Below, in pieces: positions 48,732 to 59,982 of a stretch of 64,000 bases of DNA; the first letter of the stretch is position 1, and each line of letters starts with the position of its first letter. This DNA comes from Pegea sp. RAD2-039. Lineage: Eukaryota > Chordata > Thaliacea > Salpida > Salpidae. The position numbers were made by a program, and so were the translations under genes. The notes under the pieces are model-generated. The model was given only the letters and a program-made list of their open reading frames with translations. It ran no database searches and was not told the origin of the DNA. The stretch covers positions 1 through 64,000 of the forward strand of contig JAQGEQ010000201.1 of the NCBI GenBank assembly GCA_034620365.1. Reading direction: 5' to 3'.

Positions 48732-51700
48732 CTAGATAAGAGTCAAAGTCCAGTTTCGGCCTCCTCTCTTTACTGTCACCTTGCGGATGTTATTTGGCAC
48801 TTCTAAAACTAAACCATCACTGCTAGAAGTCGCAGTCTCATTATTAGAAAGCGGTAAAGACATTTGAGTCCAAGCCTCATCATCTTCATCTTTCTGATCG
48901 CGATCAGGACTGGTCGTGATGTCATTTAAGGATTGTGACGTCATTGAAGCACCATTTTCAGCCTTTATAGGCTTTTGCGAGGTGAAAGGCCTTTTCAAAT
49001 GTCCTTCATTGTATAACTTGTCGGTGATTTCTTTATAAATTCCCTGGACATTTGCAGAATTCCCATTTACATCTGTAATCGACTAATCAATTCATCAGTT
49101 TAGCGATGTTATTAACCTACCACTTGCAACCCCATTCACTGATGATGTTGATGACGATGATGACGTAGTTGATTTGATAACGTCATCGCCGACAACAAGC
49201 GCTTCAGTTTTTCCTGATTTTCGCATACAAGCCGGTCGCTCAGTTGTAAACATTTGTTTATAAGTTTCACGGAGTTTATTGATTCCAACAGGATTAAAAC
49301 TGAATCTAGGTTGAGAAGATTCGCCTGAGAAATGATTCAAGGGTCAAAAAGTCCCCAAGCATCCTAGAAAACAACCTGTCTGAAGTGGGCGTCGGTAAAA
49401 AGGACCAGTGGGTGGGACCAAGTCAATATAATTTTTGTATAGCTTCACCATGCACTTAGCATCAGATTTGGTAGCATAGCAACGCATAACGCGTTTCGAT
49501 GTAGAACCGCTATAGTGCCTAAATATTATTTAATTAATACATGATGACGTCATCAATTGATGACACTAACTTTGCATCAATTCGACGAAATTCGATGAAT
49601 TCAGTTCCGGTATTTGGATCAACAGCAAATTGGAATTGTTCGATCTTCATCTCGTGGTGTTCTTCCATATTTGTCACCTACAATGTGATCAGGATAGTGA
49701 AGTCATCCGCACAACATTTATATCACACAAACCTCAAACTCAACGCAATTGTAATAAAAGACAACATGAAAAAGACCTTTTGCTGTTGTTGAATTCAAAT
49801 ATCCGCTTTTCCATAATTCATCATCATTCAAACCAGCAACTTGCATTTGCTTATCTGAAAACAATAGATTATTTCACAGCAACCATCTACAAACAAATCA
49901 AAAACCATCTACCAACCAACCAGCAACCATCTACCAACTAGTCAGCAACCATCTACAAACAAATCAGCAACTATCTACCAACCAGCAGCCATCTACCAAC
50001 CAGTCAGCAACCATCTACAATCCAGTCAACAACCATCTACAACCAATTAGCAACCATCTACAACCAATCAACAACCATCTACAAACTAATCAGCAACCAT
50101 CTAAAAAACTAATCACCAACCATCTACCAACCAATCAGCAACCATCCACAAACCAACCAGCAACCATCTACAAATTAACCAGCATTCATTTACTAACCAA
50201 TCAACAACCATCTACAAGCTAATCAACAACCATCTACAAACTAATTAACAAAAGTCTACAATAAATTAGCAACCACCTACCAACCAATCAGCAACCATCT
50301 ACAAACCAATCAGTAATCACCTACCAACTAATCAGCAACCATCTACTAAACAATCAGCAACCATCTACAATCCAATCAGCAACCATCTACAATCCAATCA
50401 GCAACCATGTACAACCAATCACAACTATCTACTAACCAATCAGCAACCATCTACAACCAATCAGCAACCATCTACAATCCAATCAGCAACCATCTACAAT
50501 CCAATCAGCAACCATGTACAACCAATCACAACTATCTACTAACCAATCAGCAACCATCTACAACCAATCAGCAACCATCTACAATCCAATCAGCAACCAT
50601 CTACAATCCAGTCAGCAACCATCTACAACCAATTAGCAACCATCTACAACCAATCAACAACCATCTACAAACTAATCAGCAACCATCTAAAAAACTAATC
50701 AGCAACCATCTACCAACCAATCAGCAACCATCCACAAATCAACCAGCAACCATCTACAAATTAACCAGCATTCATTTACTAACCAATCAACAACCATCTA
50801 CAAACTAATCAACAACCATCTACCAACCAATCAGCAACCATCTACCAAACAATCAGCAATCATCTACAAGCTAATCAACAACCATCTACAAGCTAATCAA
50901 CAACCATCTACAAACTAATTAACAAAAGTCTACAATAAATTAGCAACCACCTACCAACCAATCAGCAACCATCTACCAACCAATCAGCAACCATCTACCA
51001 ACCAATCAACAACCATCTACAAACTAATCAGCAACCATCTACAAACCAATCAGTAATCATCTACCAACTAATCAGCAACCATCTACTAAACAATCAGCAA
51101 CCATCTACAATCCAATCAGCAACCATCTACAACCAATCAGCAACCATCTACAACCAATCAGTGACCATCTACAATCCAATCAGCAACCATGTACAACCAA
51201 TCACAACTATCTACTAACCAATCAGCAACCATCAACAACCAATCAGCAACCATCTACAATCCAATCAGTAACCATCTACAATCCAATCAGCAACCATCTA
51301 CTAACCAATCAGTAACCATCTATAATCCAATCAGCAACCATCTACAATCCAATCAGCAACCATGTACAACCAATCACAACTATCTACTAACCAATCAGCA
51401 ACCATCTACAACCAATCAGCAACCATCTACTACCCAATCAGTAACCATCTACCAGCCGATCAGTAACTATCTACTAACTAATCAGCAACCATCTACTAAC
51501 CAACCAGCAACCATCTACTAACTAATCAACAACCATCTACAATCCAATCAGCAACCATCTACAATCCAGTCAGCAACCATCTACTAACCAATCAGTAACT
51601 ATCTACTAACTAATCAACAACCATCTACCAGCCAATCAGCAACCATCTACAAGCTAATCAGCAACCATCTACCAACCAGCAACCATCTGCAACCAATCAG

Positions 51701-53075
51701 CAACCATCTACAGCCAATCAACAACCATCTACCAAGCAATCAACAACCATCTACTAACTAATCAACAACCATCTACCAAGCAATCAGCAACAATAAACAA
51801 TTAGTATCTTACATTTTTGATTTGCTTCAATGGATAATTGTCCAGATCTTTGTCGAAGTGATTCTCTGAATTCAGAAAAGGTCTCAGAATATTTATCAAA
51901 AAAGTTGACATCTTCTCTTCCCATAACTTGTTTTAAATATCTTTGTAGACCTGAAGCTATTTGCATTAGCGTATCAGCTGGATAAGGTTTTCTGTCCTTT
52001 CTTCTTACCTACAAGCATATTTCATTCATAAAAACTCATTGAAATTATTAAAACTTCGAACAACTCTGGGACATGGTTAAAACTGGTTTTCTTCAAATCA
52101 TTTCATGTTCTTAAATTATGTTTAAACAGTAGCAGCATTATTTCACAAAGTATCTAATATAGGAGTTTTTTCAAGATAGTTCGAACTAAAAACAAGCTAA
52201 GAGCACCAAAAGCATGTCCAGTGATGCCAACAGTTTGTTTAAGAGTCTCAGAGTATCTTCAAAGACTCAGAGAGTATTCAGGGAGCTCAGAGCATGCTAA
52301 GGAGGTTTTCAAAGACTCGAAGCTTACTTCAATGATAAATTTTGGAAGCCAAAAGCTGAGTGAGTTTATATCAGCAAGATGAATATCAACAGGAACGACG
52401 GGGATTTTTTCTTGTAGGGTTGCTGGTAACATATTTCGGTTTGAAGCCCAATCTTTCCATACCTGAAAAAATGATGACGTTGCAAACGCGCATAAACATC
52501 ACGGAATACGAATATCGATAGCAAGTGATGACGTCACGATCGCGTGAACAAACCTTTAAAGCCCAATTATTCTGTCTCATAGTTCTTTCAGGAATCAATC
52601 CATTAATTCCATAAACGCTTGTCGGGTCCAGATAAGAATTTGTTTCATTTTGAAAGTTGTTTTGAAACATCGATGGCCACATGTTGCCATGACAACTGTT
52701 GCTATCGTCTTCGGGTTTACTCCGTGACGTCATTTGTCGTTTTTCACTCACCACTTCCGGATTTTTTTCCACAAAGTTTCGGAAGTGATTTACAAAATCA
52801 TTTTTTTCAATCGACGTCGAATTGATGACGTCACTATCGTCATTGCTTCCGGGCGATGAAGCGGCAACATTCACAACGGAAGTGATTTTTTCAGGCTTCT
52901 TACGCTTTCGACCGCGTCTTCTTGCAGTTGGACTAATTGAGGTAGAATTGATATTAAAAAAGCGCGTAGTTTTGACGTCATCAACTGTAGACGGTATTTC
53001 GACTTTTTGCGTTTCGTCAATCACTAAACGGCTTTCTACGTCACTCGATGTGGTGACGTCATTTAAAGATGACAT
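48732..53075 (-). CDS. DUF3504 protein related to QRICH1/ZMYM (Crypton-recombinase-derived domain)
   Basis: Exons 52554-53075, 52328-52462, 51813-52008, 49733-49854, 49571-49677, 49376-49518, 49121-49324 and 48732-49072 give 589 residues. The N-terminal 170 residues are low complexity, with an AT-hook-like basic patch (ARRRGRKRKKPEK). Then comes the DUF3504 region: VWKDWASNRN, FWLPKFIIEVRRKDRKPYP, TLMQIASGLQRYLKQ, then ELWKSGYLNSTTAKGLFHVV, MVKLYKNYIDLVPPTGPFY and FNPVGINKLRETYKQM. In vertebrates this domain, found in QRICH1 and ZMYM2/3/4, derives from a tyrosine recombinase of Crypton DNA transposons and acts in nuclear regulation. The tail after GINKL diverges: the expected HSARK...SGH recombinase end is replaced by a serine-rich acidic tail. 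Intron 3 (about 2 kb) is a minisatellite. Acceptor GTACAG lies 3 nt before the ATG. Confidence 0.88.
49880..51790. repeat. 21-22 bp minisatellite filling DUF3504-gene intron 3
   Basis: About 85-90 units, sense strand (minus) GATGGTTGCTGATTGGT with many variants and larger duplicated blocks. A block around 50170-50500 recurs near 50760-51120 and 51180-51400. It begins about 24 nt after the donor of exon 3 (ends 51813) and ends about 26 nt before the next acceptor. Long open frames through it (QQPSTN-type) are by-products of the repeat. Confidence 0.97.
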
Positions 53076-54849
53076 TATCTGTACGAAAATGCAAACGAGT
53101 TTGAAAATGGTAAAAGTTTAAAAATAAATCAAAATAATTAAAATAAACTTTAAAAATAAATTTGTTTTCTTATCAAAATTTATTTATTTATTATTTTAAT
53201 TATTTTTATTTCGAAATGATTATTCAGAAAAGTTGATGATAATGAAAGATAAATAAAGGGTATTCAAAAAAAGATATTCAAATTAAAGATATTCATTTCT
53301 TGGAAAAAATTTTTATTAAAAGTAAAAATTGAATAAAAATACAAAAAAAAAAGATTCAAAAATTGAAGTTTCAGAAGAAAAAGAAGGAAAAGTCGAAAGA
53401 ATAAGATTCTTAGAAACCTTCTAACAAAAAACTAATAAAAATTGTTCTTGAAAATAGAAAAAAATTTCTGCTTCATAAAATCTGATGTAAGTGAAAACTG
53501 AATAAAGATAAACAATAAAATAAAATTGTCGATTTTTGAACATAAAATTTGCGGTTAAAAAAAAGTTAGTAGAAAAAAGTCAGAACTAAATAACTGTTAA
53601 CAATACTAATGGTGAAAAAAAGAAAAAAGTTTTCCAAAAACTAAAAAAGAGAGAAAAAAGAGAAACTTGTTGTAGTTGGAGTAGAATTGTAAAAAGTTGG
53701 TTCATGTTAAAGCGAAGAAACAAAAAAAAATAAATGAAAGAAAAGTTCTCGTTTGTATCGTCACGCTCGAGTGACTTCGTCCTGATACCGGCCTAACTAA
53801 AACTTTTCTTTATTACAAACTGAAATGTTGTAAACATTCTAAAAGAGTTTTTCTCCTTTTTATAAAACTTCAGCAATTTTTTTCTAAACTTCTTAGTTTT
53901 TCTGTTTACGATTTTTTTAAAATATAATATTAATTTTTTTTTGTTTAATCAAAATTATTTATTCTAAATCTCGATCAACAAAATTCTTTTATGATGTGAA
54001 TGACGTCATAATACAAACATTTCTTCATTTTTTCGTTTTTTTTTAATCATTTGGTTTTTATATCGTCCTGAACTATTATTACGTCATCAATAAAGAGAAA
54101 GAAATGATCAGTTTTATGTTGATAACTTAATTTTTAATTTTGAAAACTTTGAAAAGGCAATTTTTTGTTTTTTATTACTTGATTTTAGTGGAAACATTTT
54201 AAAGAAAAACTTTTCGAATATTTTATAGAACCTTTTTAAAAACATAACAGAAAATGTAATTAGTATACGTTAAATGTCAAATGTTATCAAGTTTCTATAA
54301 AAACTAAATTTCAATAATAAACAAAACAACAAAATATTAATCAATTTTAAAACAATATATCTGAAAAACTTAAATCTGTAAATATTTATAAAATATTGTA
54401 TCACTTTAGATTTCATTAATATTTTCTGATATAAGCTAATTAACTATTTCTAGATAGAATAAAAATTAGTTTGGATTTTATCTTAACTTTTATAATAAAC
54501 AATTTTTGTTAAAAACAACTTTTCTGAAGAACTTAAAACTGAACTAAATAAAAATCAATTTTAACTTATTCTAAAATTTGTTTTATCAAAAAATAAAAAA
54601 AAAACAAAAAAAATTAATTATTAACTTAAGTAACAAATTACTAAAAATCAACAAAACACTAGAAAGCTCTTGAGCGCTATAAAGCGACTAAATTTACATA
54701 TTTTAATTAGTTTAAAAATTTGTAATATTTTTTTATTTCTTTCAATTTAATCACTTGGAAAATTTTTACATTTTTTATTTCTTCAAAAATGATTTAAACC
54801 AACTACACACAAAAAATCGACAATCGAAAATATTCCAATGACGTCAGCA
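53076..54849. other. AT-rich spacer between DUF3504 gene and MED28
   Basis: 1.8 kb of A/T-rich DNA with one TGACGTCA at about 54000. A purine-rich stretch (53220-53750) is notable on the plus strand but not assignable. No gene. Confidence 0.55.
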
Positions 54850-55272
54850 CTACTTCTTCAACAAACTCCCAGTCGATGCTGATGACGTCATAGATACGTT
54901 TGGAGCCACGGCTGTTGGATTTGGTTGAAAAATATCTAAAATTTGACGATTCTCAACCAGGATCCGATTCCATTGCTGTGACTTCAACAATAAGCTGTTG
55001 GTGACGTCATCAATCAGCTTGATTGAATGTTCTAGGTGTTCGATTTGTTGTAAAAGATCCAATGAAGGATTATTGGTTTGAAGAAGTAATTTATGTTGAT
55101 TAAAAAAACTTTCACATTTATTGAAGCTTCTAACTAACTGTCTAACTGCTAGATCTGCTGTAGGCTTGTGGTCTGTTCCTAAAGAGATATTCAAAGCTGG
55201 ATTCTCACACACTATAGGAGCTATTATTGATGTTATCGCATCTTCATAATCATCTATCAATGATGACGTCAT
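54850..55272 (-). CDS. MED28: Mediator complex subunit 28 homologue
   Basis: A single-exon frame of 140 residues from ATG 55272 to a TAG at 54850-54852. Key stretches align in order with animal MED28: SSLIDDYEDAITSIIAPI (family STLVDELESSFEACFASL), VRQLVRSFNKCESFFNQHKL ([21 protein letters not shown]), a helical heptad region (LEHSIKLIDDVTNSLLLK) and SQQWNRILVENRQI. MED28 is a small coiled-coil subunit of the Mediator head that helps link activators to RNA polymerase II. The ATG follows directly on a splice acceptor (CTTTCAG), so I prefer it to the in-frame ATG 30 nt upstream. Conservation is limited and the protein is short; the call rests on order and spacing of these segments. Three TGACGTCA palindromes lie in the coding sequence and encode MTSS or VTS peptides. 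Confidence 0.82.
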   Translation of the reverse strand: MTSSLIDDYEDAITSIIAPIVCENPALNISLGTDHKPTADLAVRQLVRSFNKCESFFNQHKLLLQTNNPSLDLLQQIEHLEHSIKLIDDVTNSLLLKSQQWNRILVENRQILDIFQPNPTAVAPNVSMTSSASTGSLLKK

Positions 55273-56329
55273 CTGAAAGATTGAAGAACATTTTTTAATC
55301 AATTCGAAATTTTTAAAACCACCAAAATATTTTGAAGAAAAATTTTTTTATAAAGTTCTAATTTTAAAGTTCTATAAAAATATAAATTCAAAAAATAAAT
55401 TGTTTAATTTTAAAGTAACAAAAATATTTTATTTATTTTTTTACTGCTAAGCTTAAACATTTTTAAATAAAACAAAATATTCTAAATAATAATTTCACAA
55501 AAAAAATTATTTAGATGAAAATTATTTAAAGGTAGGAAAATTATTTTCTTAGTAAAAATAAAATTCCTAAATTAATTGAAATTTCAAAGTTTAATTATAT
55601 AGTTTCAAATAAAAGCAAAAATATTTTATATAATCAAACTTATACTTTATGAAAGCTACTTCTAAATCTAAAAGTATACATAAGTACTAATAAAATCTAA
55701 AATTATTTTAAAGGCTAAAAAATGAATTTTCAAATTTAGAAAAAAGTTTGAAAACCTTTTTTAAACTAGTCAGAAACTTAAAATGTTTTTTAAAGATTTT
55801 CAGCTTAAAGCTCAGTATTCAAACAGTAGATTTTCAATATTCAGCTAAAATAAAAATTAAAAGCAAATTTTGATAAATTAAATTTTAAAGTTTATATAAA
55901 TTACTAAATACAAATTTTTTTTAATAGAAATTTTTTTTTTAAAAGCTAAGTTAAATTAGTATAGTCAAAGCATTTTTTTATTTTTCTATTAAGTTCATAA
56001 TTGATCGGTGTTTAATAATTTACATTTCTTAAAACATTTAAGAATCAAAAGGTACTTAAACTGTAAAAACTGTCCAATTAAACTGCAAGCAGATATTAGG
56101 TCTTTTATATACCTGTGTTATACACAGGATTTCTTGATAAAAAAATTGTGATATCATATAACACCATATGTTAATCCTAAGTACTTAAGTTATCAATAAG
56201 TTTTCAAAATCCTTTAAGTATTTGATTTTAACTTTATTTCTTTAATTGAGAAAAGGTCTGAATCAACTACTTGAAATAATAACTTGTAAATTTAGAAATG
56301 TTTAAAATTGTTCTTTAAGGCTGATTTTT
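55273..56329. other. AT-rich spacer upstream of MED28
   Basis: Nothing recognised beyond the presumed MED28 promoter. Confidence 0.5.
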
Positions 56330-57110
56330 GTTCTCTCTCATTCAGTTGTTTGCAAAGTAGAGAGCGCCATTCGTAGCGATCTACTGCAATACCCTCCAAA
56401 TTGCTGGTATTGATGTTGAGCGGTTTCATATCGCGCATGCAAGTATCCTTAAAGTGAAGACAAGGACGTTCGGTGTTGCGTTTGCCCTCTTATTGCTCCC
56501 CACACAACATATCTTTTGGGACAAGTCCGTCATCCATCCGACGGACATGTCCTAGCCAGCAAAGCATTTGCTTGATTAGTATGCTGTACATTGTTGTCAG
56601 TCTTTAGATTTCCTTGTTTTAGTTCTTTTTCTGTCATATTATACGTAAATGCGACAAAGACAACAACAATGAAAAGTGTTGAGTTTATTTTCGTTAGCCT
56701 TCGACAAAGTTCAAGTTTCGATAGCAGACGATAGCGTGCTGCAGACAAAAACTCTGTGGATGGCAGTTTTGGTTCTGATAAATAGCTTTTGATTATCCCA
56801 GACCCTAAGAGGTGAACCTTACAAACGTCCTAGATGCGTTACTGATGCAGCTATTGATAACGAGAATGTTATTTTTGAGCCGAGATAGACAAAGTTATCT
56901 AGGCCTCAATTTCACAACCATCGATGTTGATTGAGTGTGGGATGTCAACTTCTTGGCTAGGAAATTTTGTATTTTTTAACCTAATTTTTTTCCGAAGTCT
57001 TTGCAGGCTGCTGAGAATCGGTCTATCAGCATCTGTAGATCATTTACAACAATTGCTGCGTCATCCAAAAAACAAGTCGCAGATGTAGATCGTTTTTACC
57101 TTGCCCTTCT
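56330..57110 (-). mobile_element. LINE fragment, reverse-transcriptase palm to C-terminus
   Basis: Minus-strand frames read the later part of a non-LTR polymerase. DDAAIVVNDLQMLIDRFSAAC corresponds to the FADD-region helix, SINIDGCEIEA to the following strand. The typical tail is GHVRRMDDGLVPKDMLCGEQ, then HFKDTCMRDMKPLNINTSN and DRYEWRSLL. Stops and frame shifts show a dead copy. The 24.5 kb fragment comes from the preceding half of the same kind of element. Confidence 0.82.
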
Positions 57111-57821
57111 CCTTCAACTTTTGATTAAAATTTCATGCTAAATTAATTTAAGTGATTTTTTATTAAAATTTCTCTTCTTGAAAAGATTAAACGAGACATC
57201 TGGTTTACAAATAAAAATTCGTATCATGTTGCTTTTATAAAGTTGGTTAAAAAATGAAATATATTCGCAACGTCAGTTTTTACAGGAAGCTTTTGCTTGA
57301 GAAAATTACGGTATTATGTTAATAGTGAATCATTTGTAGTTAAAATAAGTATTAATTAGTAAAAATATAAACTTCTGAAGTTTGTTTAAATCAAAATTTT
57401 TGAAGATTAAATCTTTGTTACAAAAAAAAATAAAGAATTATTAATCAAAAAAACTCTAAAAAGTTTCATTTCAATTTCGTTAAAACTTTCTATAGTGTCT
57501 GAAAGTACTGAGAAGTCGACTTTTTGATGACGTCACTAAACTTACAGTCTCTTTAAAAGAATATTTTTGCACAAAACGACAAATAAAGTTTTACTTTTGA
57601 GAAAGCTCTTTAATATTTCAACAGCTTGTTAAACTAGGTGATGACGTCATCACAAAATAGTTTATTTGAAGCGCAATTTACTCAAGTCATTAGTGACGTC
57701 ATCAGGTACTGCAGAAGATGGCAGTAGGAAAAGTAGCCACAAGATGATGTAGTTGAGCAGATCATATCACGAGGTTGTAGATGTAAGTGAAAATAAATAG
57801 AAAAAATTGTAAAGATGAAAA
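57111..57821. other. Spacer downstream of aldo/keto reductase gene
   Basis: Contains three TGACGTCA palindromes (near 57528, 57641, 57693) in AT-rich DNA; no gene. Confidence 0.55.
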
Positions 57822-59982
57822 TCAGAAAGAAGATCTATTTCTATACTCAGAACCACAATCTCCTATCTTAGATAAAAGATCCTGTGATCTGATGAGGATT
57901 TGATTGATTTCTTCCCAATCTTCATCTTCTAAAGACCAGCTTGTACTGACAGATCGATAATTATCGTCAATATGATTTCCTCTCCCCATTTTACAGCCGA
58001 TGATGACTCCTCCAACCACAGGGTCATCCAGGACACACCGGGTCGCAATATTTGCTATGCTGACACTATACTTGTTCGCAATCTTCCTCAAAACTCTTAG
58101 GAGTTCTTGGAAGAGACCCCATCCGCCCCACTCATCCACCATCCGCTTGTACTTGACCAGTGAAGCGGTGGACAGCATCGGACCTCGAGGTTCGGGTTTG
58201 TCCAAGTAGTTGTCGGTCAAAAGTCCGCCACCTACGCACAAAATGGTAGTTTTCATCGATTTATTTAAATTTGAATAAATAGAACAAAAAACGTGTAGCC
58301 TAGGTAGGGTATCCTCATATTTGGAAATCTTAGACAATTTTTTATTGAAGCTGCAAGGATTTTGTCAATGTTGATGAGAAACTAACCACGTGACTAAAAG
58401 GAGAGTCTTTAGCACCCTCGACTACCGAAATTTATTTTTTGGGAAAATGCTTAATGTGTTGATTTGTTATTCGGAAAGTTTTAAAGAATCAGAGCTAATC
58501 AACCTAACTAGCCCCTAATATCAATCAAATTATAATATTTTTAAAGAATGTTTGTTATAAATGATATTTGAAATTGGGTTTCTGGTTTAAAATTGGAAAC
58601 GATAATCTGAGATCTTAACTCTCGACTACAAATTCAAATCGAATCTGGGACCCTTGGAACGATAATCAGAGACTTCAACTCTTGACTACAAAGTTCAAAT
58701 CTGGTAGAATGGTAATAATAGGTCTTAATAATTTGGGGAAACTTCAAATGGTGTCATTTTGTACTACATCTTTTACAAAAACTACAAACAAAACAAACTT
58801 TAACAACTCACATAACGTCCCATAAGCTAACAATTTGATATTGTTTTTTTCACAAAAATCTTTCATTTTTCTTACAGGTCTCATGTCGACTAGAGAATAC
58901 TGGACTTGATTACTCGATATTCTAATTCCTATTTCATGAATTTCAATTAATCTTTGTGTATCAAAATTTGTTAAAGAAAGTTCCCCTAAAATAAAAAACA
59001 TTTCAAAAATTCATTTTTATTTCATCCTGTTACTTACTGATTAAACCTTCAGACTGAATATGAGATAAATGTTTCAAAACATCCAGAAACCTTGCATCTG
59101 AATAATCCCACCAGTGTAGTTGAAGACAGTCTAGCTTCTTCACACACATTTTTGTCATTGATTTGATCACATGGTCTTGGATAGTTTTTAGGCTGATTTC
59201 TGTGGGACATTGGACCATTTTGGTCAGACCTTGAATAACATCTTTGTTTTGTGGTCCTAACTAAAAAAAAATATGAAAACCAACTTCACAGCACTTTCAA
59301 CCATCAAACAAAAAGTCAATTCCTTAGCTTGTTTATTGGCTGAAAAGTGTTGATGTCAAGGTGCTCAATTAACTCAACTAGCTTTTAATTAATCTTTTAT
59401 ATCAGCTTTAAAAATAGTAATGTTTAAAACAAAAATTTGAAAAATAAAATTTATTAAATGTAGATGACAAAATGACATATGCAATTTTCAAATTTGTTGA
59501 TAAACAAGATTAAAAATCAAATTTGTTTATAAAAATTGAATGGTTTGTAACAAGTTAATCTAGCTGAATTTTATTGAATAGTATTCTTCAGATGATATTT
59601 GCACCAGTGTTGCTAGTTTATAAATCAAATTTTTTATCATGCTGATAAACAAGAATTATGTAATATCTTATAGATTATATTAAAAAATTAATAAGTTGTT
59701 TAACTAACTGATTTAATAAAATTTCCAAAAATTTCTTCTGCTGGTCCATAAATATCAGCCATATCAAATGAAGTGAGTCCTTTTTGTGAGTAGATGTTCA
59801 TATCAAGTTCTGTTCAAATTCATATTTACTTTTTTTATCTGAACTTTTACTTTGAACATACGTGCTTTCATTGGATCAATTTTTCCGTGTGCACCTGAAA
59901 CTTGCCACAAACCATTAATAATTCGACATACTTCTAAACCATTCCTCATGTTGAATGTTGCCATCATTGGAACTAGAGCCAT
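57822..59982 (-). CDS. Aldo/keto reductase family protein, five exons
   Basis: Exons 59862-59982, 59709-59809, 59038-59260, 58812-58985 and 57822-58231 join in frame to 342 residues; the first intron is only 52 nt with donor GTATGT. The protein reads as a TIM-barrel oxidoreductase: [10 protein letters not shown] (strand 1), [17 protein letters not shown] with the catalytic Asp and Tyr, GLTKMVQ supplying the likely catalytic Lys, [11 protein letters not shown] with the catalytic His, [27 protein letters not shown], and [14 protein letters not shown]. The late cofactor-binding region ([20 protein letters not shown]) fits NAD(P)H binding. It is closest in character to the broad cytosolic group of uncharacterised AKRs also found in fungi and plants; substrate unknown. 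A splice acceptor (TTCTCAG) lies about 23 nt before the ATG. Confidence 0.93.

Noticed and set aside
49541-49941. Plus-strand frames of 83 and 103 codons
   Set aside because: Antisense to DUF3504 exons 4 and 5 and running into the minisatellite.
50407-51521. Frames rich in QQPSTN/ATIYN as coding sequence
   Set aside because: They are translations of the intronic minisatellite; length follows from the repeat unit, and no start, domain or conservation is visible.
52619-53121. Plus-strand frames of 68 and 99 codons
   Set aside because: They are antisense to exon 1 of the DUF3504 gene, which has a well-supported frame.
40252-55272. The four minus-strand genes as a trans-spliced operon
   Set aside because: Spacing is about 460, 620 and 1,775 bp, larger than typical metazoan operons, and the functions are unrelated.
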